Positions 19,616 to 26,675 of a stretch of 64,000 nt of DNA are shown here, in pieces. The translations under genes were made by a program, and so were the position numbers. A model generated the notes under the pieces. It was not told where the DNA came from. It did not search any database and saw only the letters and a list, made by a program, of their open reading frames with translations. Numbering within the stretch: the first letter of the stretch is position 1; the number at the start of each line of letters is the position of its first letter. Source of the stretch: JAUIKM01 sp964445695 (lineage in GTDB: Bacteria; Bacteroidota; Ignavibacteria; Kapaibacteriales; UBA7675); assembly GCA_964445695.1 (NCBI GenBank), contig CAYULF010000009.1, positions 1 to 64,000 on the forward strand, written 5' to 3'.

Positions 19616-22600
19616 ATGAAGTATTTCTCACACATTTTCTCTTGTCTTGCGGCACTGCTGCTGTTAAACTCGGCGCTTGTCGCACAGGACTTCGACATCG
19701 CCGTCGAAGAGATCATCTCACCGCCGAACTTTGCCGAAGTGCCGGCGGGCTTTCCGGTAGAACTCGCCGCGTTCGTGCACAACTACGGCCCGGGCGATGC
19801 GGCTTTTGTCATTATTGAGTTTCACGTTGAAAACCTGGATGGCGAAATTGTTCACGGCCCGGAAAACGTTTTGATCGGCGCACTGGCTCAGGGCGAAAGC
19901 GCGGAAGTGTCCGCCACGCCATGGACGCCCAATGCCGTCGGCGAACACAACGTGGTCGTGACCAGCACACTGACGGATCTGGATATGACCAACAACCAGG
20001 CCGCGTCGACGGCGATGGTGTACGAAACGATTATCGCAAAGGACGTGGCAATCGGGACCGTCACAAACGAATTGATCAATCCCAATCCGATCGCCGCGAC
20101 GCTGGTGGCTTTTCTGCACAACAACGGCATGGTCAACAGCTGGCTGCCCGTCGGCACGCAGGTGACCGATCACGAGGGAAGCATCGACCGAACACTTGAC
20201 GCAAAAACGTATTTCTTCTGGTTCGACAACGAACAAGAAGCGGATTGGTATCATTCGACCAGCTTCATTTTGTTTAATGCCTGGACAGGCGCGTATGAAG
20301 TCCTCGACGCCGACTCCTGGCCGCTGATCAACGGGCTGGAGATTCCGTCATTTGTTGAAGAAGACAATACAAGCACCGACCAGATCTACGGCAGCTACGT
20401 CAAAGGTCACGACGAAACCGTTAACTACACGGCGCAGGACAATCCCGTCACGACCACCTGGGCGCTGATTGTGACCGGCAAACCCGGCAGCGAAAACAAG
20501 GCCGGTGAAAAGAAGGCGCGCAAAAACGACGTCAACCGCATCAAGAACTACTTAAACAACAACCCTCGAGGTCCGCAGATCGCCGACGGCAATATTAAAA
20601 CACTGACCGGCGGCGACGGCATGAACGGCGCAACCAAACAGGAAGTCTGCGACATGCTCGAATCGCTGAAGGACTGCGACAAACTCTACTTCTTCTACGG
20701 CGGTCACGGCTCCCGCGGCGGCAGCGCAATATTAAAAGGCGGCAGCATGAAGTGGAAAGACCTGGCCTGTAAGCTGATTGAAAACGGCGCCAAGGAAGTC
20801 TGCGTCTGCATCGAAGCCTGTTACTCGGGCACGGCCGAAAGCGCCATGCAGGACAAATCCATTCCGGGCGACGGCGGCACGACGGAAACGCTGGACGGCG
20901 AATTAACATATTCGTCTTCGTCCGGCCGCACGACCTATCGCAAAAACGGCTGCGGCACATATTTCTATAAAGGGCTGGAGTCGTGCAGCCAGAACGACAG
21001 TGCGGACGCCAACAAAGACCAGAAGATCACTGTCAAGGAAGCTATCCTGTGGGCGGCCAACCGCGACTCCCTCGTCAGCGAACGCCTTCCCGGCTGGACC
21101 GACCTGGACAACGGCGCACGCACGACGGTGACGGGCAAGTTCACGTTTAAAAAGACAAAAAAAACGACGGGCAAAAAGATCGACTACAAGATCTGCCCAA
21201 CCTGCTATCAGAATGAAACGCCGGTGGAAACGGAGGGCGGCGGCGTTGAGATCCAGAAGACAACCACCTGGTACACGCGCATTTACGCCTGGTCCCGCAT
21301 TGCGCGCGATCCCGGCACCAAGGTGGACATCATGTGCGACGGCGTCAAGATCGGCACCTTTGACGGCGAGGTCGGCAAAAAAACACTCAAGTGCATCGCT
21401 GCAGCGCCAGGCGGCTGCAGGGAGTTTAATCTGGTTGAATCCACCAGCTCGGCCAAACCGCGCGGCAGCGACCGCACGACTTCCGGCGGCGGCGACGAAG
21501 AGGTGATTCACATGTACTCGACGGCTTACTTACCCGGCCAGAATCTGTTTTACAGTATTCCGATTGTGGAAGAGCCGAACCACCAGATAGACGCAAGCGT
21601 CGTGCCGGTGCCGGGGTGGGATCTGGAGGTCAATCCAACAACCCTGACGACATCTGTGCTTGTTAACCCCGAGTACGTTAACCTCTCCGGCACTGTACCG
21701 ACGACGGCTACGCAGGGCACAATTATTACGGCGACGATGTGCGACGCCGTCGACGGCAGCACGACACTGCAGATCGTGAACGCGCTGGTGCACACGACCA
21801 TCAACAGCAACATGGTCGACGGCGACGAACTGGTGTTTAACCAGGCGCACCTCTTCGGCAGCATTCTATCGACCAACGGCATTGTTGAAATCACCAACTC
21901 CAACGTGCACCTGTTTCAATCCGGTGTGTTGGACATCGGCCCTGGCGGCGCACTTGTTTACGGCAATGCCGTTGTCGATCCCGAGTACGGCGTTACCTAT
22001 ACGGCCAATATTGAAGGATCGGTTAACTGGCACGGCGGCGCGTTGGTGGGGCCGAGCGACGGCCTGCACCTGAACGGCGCATCCGGCATTATCGACGGCG
22101 GCGGCGTGCACGAAAGCGGCGGCGACGGACTGGTGTTAAACGGCACGCTCTCCGGCCTGACGATTGACGGTTTTCACATCACGGATTCGGGCGATGACGG
22201 AATCTACGCCGACGGCGTGTACAACTTTACCGTTGAAGGCGCAGATATCGACAATTCCGGCGGCGACGACATTGAGCTGACAAACAACGCTTTCCTGATC
22301 ATGTTAAACTCCGCGTATGACAGCAACAAGGAGAACGTGCCGGCCGGCTCGATCCTGGGGCGCACCTGGTCAACGGTGTTCAGCATCAAAAACCAGGACG
22401 ACGAGGCGTTAACCAATGCTACCGTCAATGTGTATGACGCCACGCTGACGCTTGTTTCCTCCATGACGGCCGACGCCGACGGTTTTACGGACAACGTCGA
22501 TCTGGTGGAATACGGCAACATCGGCGGCGCAACGACCTACTTTACGCCGCACTACGTTGAAGTGATTTACAACAACTCCACGACGCTGACGCTGTACACG

Positions 22601-22939
22601 GCTGACGAGCAGAATGTGCACGGCATCGTGATAGCGACGCCGCTCATAACGGACGCAGGCGAGCATCTGCAGCAACCGATCGGCCCGCAGCTGGAGGTGA
22701 CGCCCAACCCGGCGGCCGGCAACGTGACGATCAGTTTAAACAACCCTGAACTTGTCGAGGCGACCGTGCAGATTGTCGACCTGCGCGGCCGCCGGATTGC
22801 TACTTTGTTTAAGGGTTACCTGACGGCGGGCCGGCAGCGCTTCCACTGGGATGCCTCCGGCCTTCCCGCCGGAGCGTACTTTGTGCTGCTGGAAAGCTCG
22901 CACTTTGCCTCCGTTGCACGCATTGCAATACAACGCTGA
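19616..22939 (+). CDS. Secreted caspase-like protein with beta-helix and T9SS tail, array copy 6
   Basis: This 1,107-aa paralog starts at the ATG at 19616 with the signal peptide MKYFSHIFSCLAALLLL ending LVAQ, preceded by an AAGGA sequence. The dyad is GGHG (His364) and IEACYSGTA (Cys402). The EF-hand-like loop is DANKDQKITVKE, with Gln at the usual Gly position. The ICPTCY pair lies near residue 527. It is most similar to copy 7 along its whole length, including the beta-helix ('HITDSGDDGI.ADGV.NFTVEGADI') and the tail (VTPNPA, LPAGAYFVLLESSH). This pair is probably the youngest duplication. The function is inferred from the domain plan. Confidence 0.85.
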   Translation: MKYFSHIFSCLAALLLLNSALVAQDFDIAVEEIISPPNFAEVPAGFPVELAAFVHNYGPGDAAFVIIEFHVENLDGEIVHGPENVLIGALAQGESAEVSATPWTPNAVGEHNVVVTSTLTDLDMTNNQAASTAMVYETIIAKDVAIGTVTNELINPNPIAATLVAFLHNNGMVNSWLPVGTQVTDHEGSIDRTLDAKTYFFWFDNEQEADWYHSTSFILFNAWTGAYEVLDADSWPLINGLEIPSFVEEDNTSTDQIYGSYVKGHDETVNYTAQDNPVTTTWALIVTGKPGSENKAGEKKARKNDVNRIKNYLNNNPRGPQIADGNIKTLTGGDGMNGATKQEVCDMLESLKDCDKLYFFYGGHGSRGGSAILKGGSMKWKDLACKLIENGAKEVCVCIEACYSGTAESAMQDKSIPGDGGTTETLDGELTYSSSSGRTTYRKNGCGTYFYKGLESCSQNDSADANKDQKITVKEAILWAANRDSLVSERLPGWTDLDNGARTTVTGKFTFKKTKKTTGKKIDYKICPTCYQNETPVETEGGGVEIQKTTTWYTRIYAWSRIARDPGTKVDIMCDGVKIGTFDGEVGKKTLKCIAAAPGGCREFNLVESTSSAKPRGSDRTTSGGGDEEVIHMYSTAYLPGQNLFYSIPIVEEPNHQIDASVVPVPGWDLEVNPTTLTTSVLVNPEYVNLSGTVPTTATQGTIITATMCDAVDGSTTLQIVNALVHTTINSNMVDGDELVFNQAHLFGSILSTNGIVEITNSNVHLFQSGVLDIGPGGALVYGNAVVDPEYGVTYTANIEGSVNWHGGALVGPSDGLHLNGASGIIDGGGVHESGGDGLVLNGTLSGLTIDGFHITDSGDDGIYADGVYNFTVEGADIDNSGGDDIELTNNAFLIMLNSAYDSNKENVPAGSILGRTWSTVFSIKNQDDEALTNATVNVYDATLTLVSSMTADADGFTDNVDLVEYGNIGGATTYFTPHYVEVIYNNSTTLTLYTADEQNVHGIVIATPLITDAGEHLQQPIGPQLEVTPNPAAGNVTISLNNPELVEATVQIVDLRGRRIATLFKGYLTAGRQRFHWDASGLPAGAYFVLLESSHFASVARIAIQR

Positions 22940-22942
22940 ATT

Positions 22943-22963
22943 GCGCCGGCGACAAACCGGCGC
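22943..22963 (+). terminator. Hairpin directly after array copy 6
   Basis: A perfect 7-bp stem GCGCCGG / CCGGCGC with a 7-nt loop lies 3 bp past the stop of copy 6. It has no T-tract. Confidence 0.45.
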
Positions 22964-23008
22964 CGACTGAAATCAACACTCAGAGATCTCATTCAGTTGA
23001 TCATTCAA

Positions 23009-23044
23009 CAAAGCGGGTTGCGTCGACGGGCGCAACTCGCTTTG
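23009..23044 (+). terminator. Long hairpin between copies 6 and 7
   Basis: A 14-bp stem with one G-U pair (CAAAGCGGGTTGCG / CGCAACTCGCTTTG) surrounds an 8-nt loop. It is the longest uninterrupted stem in the array and lies 55 bp before copy 7. It is not followed by a T-run, so it may be an mRNA-stability or attenuation element rather than a simple terminator. Confidence 0.6.
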
Positions 23045-23099
23045 GGACCGCACACTGCCGACCTGACTTCTGTTTAACAAACCAAAGGATTATCACATC

Positions 23100-26000
23100 A
23101 TGAACTGTTTCAAACGCACTATCTTCGGACTGGCGGCGGCGATACTCATGAGCTCGAGCGCCGCAGCTCAGAACTTCGACATCAGCGTGGACGATGTTAT
23201 CTCCCCGCCGGATCTGGCGGCGCTGGACGCCGGGTTCGACGTCCCGCTTGAAGCCATGATTACGAACAACGGCCCGGGCGACGCCCCGTTTGTCATTGTT
23301 GAATTTGTCGTGGAAGACATTAACGGCATGGTCGTTTACGGCCCCGAAAACATTATGCTCGGGACGCTGCCGATGGGACAAAGCGCCGTGGCCGTAGCCG
23401 GTCCCTGGACGCCAAACCAGACCGGCCAGCACACGGTGATTGTCACCAGTACCCTGGCGGATCTCGATCCGTTTAACAACCAGGATTTTTCCACGGTGTT
23501 TGTCAATGAGACGATCATTTCGACGGGTGACGCCATCGCGACCATCACGAACGACCTCATCAATCCAAGCCCGATAGGGTCGACGCTGGTGGCGTTTCTG
23601 CACAACTACAGCGAGCCGACGACCTGGCTGCCGGTGGGTACACAGGTGACGGACTACGAAGGGACTATTGACCGCACGCTGGACGCCAAAACCTATTTTT
23701 TCTGGTTCGACAACGAACAAATAGCCGAGTGGAATCACTCGACCAGTTTCATTCTGTTTAACGTCTGGACCGGTGCGTACGAAGTGCTCGACGCCGACTC
23801 CTGGCCGCTGATAGACGGGCTGGAAATTCCATCCTTCCTGCTGGCGGACAACACCAGCGCCGATCAGATCTACGGCAACTACGAGGCCGCTCACTACGAC
23901 GTTGTCACCTACACGCCCGAGGATCATCCCGTTACGACGACCTGGGCCCTGATTGTAACAGGCGAACCGGAAAAAGGCGACAACAGCGGTGAAAAGGTGG
24001 CGCGCGCCAACGACGTCAACCGCATTAAAAACTACTTAAACAACAATCCGCGCGGTCCGGAAATTGCCGACGAAAACATTAAAACACTGACCGGAGGCGC
24101 GGGCATGGACGGCGCCACCGAGCAGGAAGTCTGTGACATGCTCGAATCGCTGCAGGACTGCGACAAACTCTACTTTTTCTACGGCGGGCACGGCGACATG
24201 GGCGGCAGCGCATACCTGCAGGGCGGCCAGATGAAATGGAAAACACTGGCGTGCAAACTCATTGAAAACGGCGCGGAGGAAGTCTGCGTCTGCATCGAAG
24301 CCTGTTATGCGGGCACGTCGGAAAGCGCCATGCAGGACAAGTCCGTGCCCGGCGATGGCGGCACGTCCGAGACTCTGAGCGGCGAACTTGTGTGGTCGTC
24401 CTCATCCGGCCGTACGACGTATCGTCGTGACAGCTGCGGCACGTACTTCTACAAAGGATTGGAAGCCTGCAGCCAGAACGATTCCGCCGATGTTAACGGC
24501 GACTCGAAGATTTCAATTAAGGAGGCCATCATGTGGGCCGCCAATCGCGACACGGCGGTCGGAAATCGCCATCCCGGCTGGACCGATCTGGACAACGGCG
24601 CGCGCACGACGGCAACAAGCAAGTCATCGTACAAAGTCAGAAAAAAAACAACCGGTAAAAACGTTAACTACACGATCTGCCGCACCTGCTATGTGAATGA
24701 AACACCGGTGCCGAAACCAGGCGGCGGCACCAAGATCGAGAAATCGTCAACCTGGTACACACGTGTCTATGCACTGGAAAGAAATGACCGTCCTGTCGGC
24801 ACATCTGTGGACGTAATGTGCGACGGTGTCAAGATCGGCAGTTTTGATGGTTCGCTGCAGCGGGACGTTAAAAAGTGTATCGCCGGCGGGCCGGGCAAGT
24901 GCCGCAAGTTCCGATTGGTTGAGTCGGACAATTCCGCCAAACCGCGCGGCAGTGACCGCACCGCCGCTGTTAATGACGATGCCGAAGTAATATTCTTCAA
25001 CACAACCGCTTACCTGCCCGGCCAGAATCTGTTTTACGCCATTCCAATCGAGGAGGAGCCGAATCACACGCTGAACGCAACCGTCGTGCCCGTCACCGGC
25101 TGGCAGCTGGAAGTTAACCCGACGACTTTGACAACGTCGACGCTTATCTATCCGGAGACCGTCCACCTCTCCGGCACGGTGCCGACGACGGCCACGCAGG
25201 GAACGTTGATTACGGCAATCGTTGTCGATTCCTACGACGGCAGCACAACGCTCCAGGTTGTTAACGCTCTGGTGCACACGACCATCAACACCAACATCGT
25301 CGACGGCGATGAACTGGTGTTTAACCAGGCGCACCTTTTCGGCAGCATTCTCTCGACCAACGGCACGATTGAAATTACCAGCTCAAACGTGCACCTGTAC
25401 ACATCGGGCTCGCTCGACGTCGACCCCGGCGGAACGTTCATCTTCAACAACTCGATAATAGACCCCGAATACAACGTCACCTGGACCGCCGACATTGAAG
25501 GCACGCTGGACTGGACGGCGATTGCATTGGTTGGGCCGGACGACGGCCTGCATGTTAACGGCGCTTCAGGCATCATCGACGGCGGCGCCGTGCACGACAG
25601 CGGCGGCGACGGCCTGGTGTTAAGCGGCTCGCTCACCGGCCTGACGATCGACGGTTTCCACATTACGGACTCCGGCGACGACGGCATCCTGGCAGACGGC
25701 GTGACCAACTTTACCGTTGAGGGCGCCGACATCAGCGGCTCCACCGGCGACGACGTCGAACTGAGCAACAACGCCTACCTTTACATGTTAAACTCTCTCT
25801 ACGACAGCAACAAGGAGAACGTGCCGGCCGGTTCGACGCTGGAGCGGATCTGGTCCACGACGTTTAACGTCAAGAACCAGGACGACGAAGCACTGACTAA
25901 CGCAACCGTAAATGTCTATGACGCAACCATGACGCTGGTTTCGTCGACCACGGCCAACGCGGAGGGTTTTACCGACAACGTCAACCTGGTTGAGTATGTT

Positions 26001-26423
26001 AACAACGGCGGCACGTCCACCTATTTTACGCCGCACTATGTCGAGGTTATCTACAACAACTCCACGACCCTGACGCAGTACACAGCGGACGAACAGGCGA
26101 TGCACAGTCTTGTGATCGCCACACCGCTCATTACCGACGCGGGCGACCGAATTCAACGGCCTGTCGGCCCGCAGCTAGAGGTGACGCCCAATCCGGCGAT
26201 CAACAATGTGACCATCAGCTTAAACAACCCGGAGCTGGTCGACGCGACGCTGCGCGTGGTGGATCTGCGCGGACAGCAGGTGGCCGTGCTGTTTAAGGGT
26301 TATCTTACGGAGGGTCGGCAGAGCTTCCGTTGGGACGCCTCCAAACTTCCTGCCGGCGCGTACTTCGTCTTGCTGGAAAGTTCACACTACTCCTCCGTTG
26401 CACGCATTGTGATTACTCGTTAA
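23100..26423 (+). CDS. Secreted caspase-like protein with beta-helix and T9SS tail, array copy 7
   Basis: This 1,107-aa last copy starts at the ATG at 23100 after AAAGGA, with a signal peptide ending SAAAQ. The dyad is GGHGD (His364) and IEACYAGTS (Cys402): the small residue two after the nucleophile is Ala instead of Ser, and GTA is GTS. The EF-hand-like loop DVNGDSKISIKE is close to consensus. The TICRTCY pair, beta-helix and a tail ending SVARIVITR are present. It is closest to copy 6. The altered residues around the nucleophile may shift specificity but leave the dyad intact. Peptidase function remains inferred. Confidence 0.85.
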   Translation: MNCFKRTIFGLAAAILMSSSAAAQNFDISVDDVISPPDLAALDAGFDVPLEAMITNNGPGDAPFVIVEFVVEDINGMVVYGPENIMLGTLPMGQSAVAVAGPWTPNQTGQHTVIVTSTLADLDPFNNQDFSTVFVNETIISTGDAIATITNDLINPSPIGSTLVAFLHNYSEPTTWLPVGTQVTDYEGTIDRTLDAKTYFFWFDNEQIAEWNHSTSFILFNVWTGAYEVLDADSWPLIDGLEIPSFLLADNTSADQIYGNYEAAHYDVVTYTPEDHPVTTTWALIVTGEPEKGDNSGEKVARANDVNRIKNYLNNNPRGPEIADENIKTLTGGAGMDGATEQEVCDMLESLQDCDKLYFFYGGHGDMGGSAYLQGGQMKWKTLACKLIENGAEEVCVCIEACYAGTSESAMQDKSVPGDGGTSETLSGELVWSSSSGRTTYRRDSCGTYFYKGLEACSQNDSADVNGDSKISIKEAIMWAANRDTAVGNRHPGWTDLDNGARTTATSKSSYKVRKKTTGKNVNYTICRTCYVNETPVPKPGGGTKIEKSSTWYTRVYALERNDRPVGTSVDVMCDGVKIGSFDGSLQRDVKKCIAGGPGKCRKFRLVESDNSAKPRGSDRTAAVNDDAEVIFFNTTAYLPGQNLFYAIPIEEEPNHTLNATVVPVTGWQLEVNPTTLTTSTLIYPETVHLSGTVPTTATQGTLITAIVVDSYDGSTTLQVVNALVHTTINTNIVDGDELVFNQAHLFGSILSTNGTIEITSSNVHLYTSGSLDVDPGGTFIFNNSIIDPEYNVTWTADIEGTLDWTAIALVGPDDGLHVNGASGIIDGGAVHDSGGDGLVLSGSLTGLTIDGFHITDSGDDGILADGVTNFTVEGADISGSTGDDVELSNNAYLYMLNSLYDSNKENVPAGSTLERIWSTTFNVKNQDDEALTNATVNVYDATMTLVSSTTANAEGFTDNVNLVEYVNNGGTSTYFTPHYVEVIYNNSTTLTQYTADEQAMHSLVIATPLITDAGDRIQRPVGPQLEVTPNPAINNVTISLNNPELVDATLRVVDLRGQQVAVLFKGYLTEGRQSFRWDASKLPAGAYFVLLESSHYSSVARIVITR

Positions 26424-26457
26424 ACTTCCAACTCCTATCCTGCGCCGCCCGGCCGCA

Positions 26458-26493
26458 CATCGGGGACGTTTCGACTTCGGAGCGTCCCCGGTG
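26458..26493 (+). terminator. Terminator of array copy 7
   Basis: An 11-bp stem (CATCGGGGACG / CGTCCCCGGTG) with a 14-nt loop is followed directly by ATTTTAAA. It lies 34 bp after the stop of copy 7 and is a good intrinsic terminator for the end of the array. Confidence 0.75.
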
Positions 26494-26620
26494 ATTTTAA
26501 ACAGCCTTCTAAATCCTCTCTTGTTAACCTTCGGGCGACAATCCACGCACCGGCGCATTCACAGCTTTTTTTGCCCGAAGCCTGCAAACTGCGGCGTTGC
26601 GGGCATGCCGTTTAACAACA

Positions 26621-26650
26621 GCGGCCGGATTCCCATGGGAACCCGGCCGC
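26621..26650. terminator. Bidirectional terminator between convergent genes
   Basis: An almost perfect inverted repeat (GCGGCCGGATTCCC / GGGAACCCGGCCGC around AT) lies between the plus-strand array and the minus-strand gene that ends at 26676. It is followed by TTTCTGT on the plus strand and TTGTTAAA on the minus strand. Confidence 0.75.
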
Positions 26651-26675
26651 TTTCTGTCGGATATCTCAAACCTGT

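Larger units (their letters stand above)
2220..26423 (+). other. Tandem array of seven T9SS-exported caspase-like proteins
   Basis: Seven consecutive plus-strand genes (starts 2220, 5660, 9158, 12637, 16181, 19616, 23100) encode full-length paralogs of 1,104-1,124 aa. The intergenic gaps are 102-169 bp. All share the same domain order, and the catalytic His (near residue 364) and Cys (near residue 402) sit 38 residues apart in every copy. Genes 1-3 form one subfamily (YRTRTYDPGEHI motif; tail with RWSSG.YYC). Genes 4-7 form another (PGQNL/PGEYL plus EEPNH motif; tail with AG.YF.vLE and SVAR). No member is truncated or frameshifted. The block looks like repeated local duplication under selection for function. 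Confidence 0.95.

Noticed and set aside
2220..26423. Array as a CRISPR- or toxin-antitoxin-associated defence caspase cluster
   Set aside because: Caspase-like defence effectors are cytoplasmic. These proteins all carry signal peptides and T9SS tails, and no sensor, nuclease or antitoxin partners are present.
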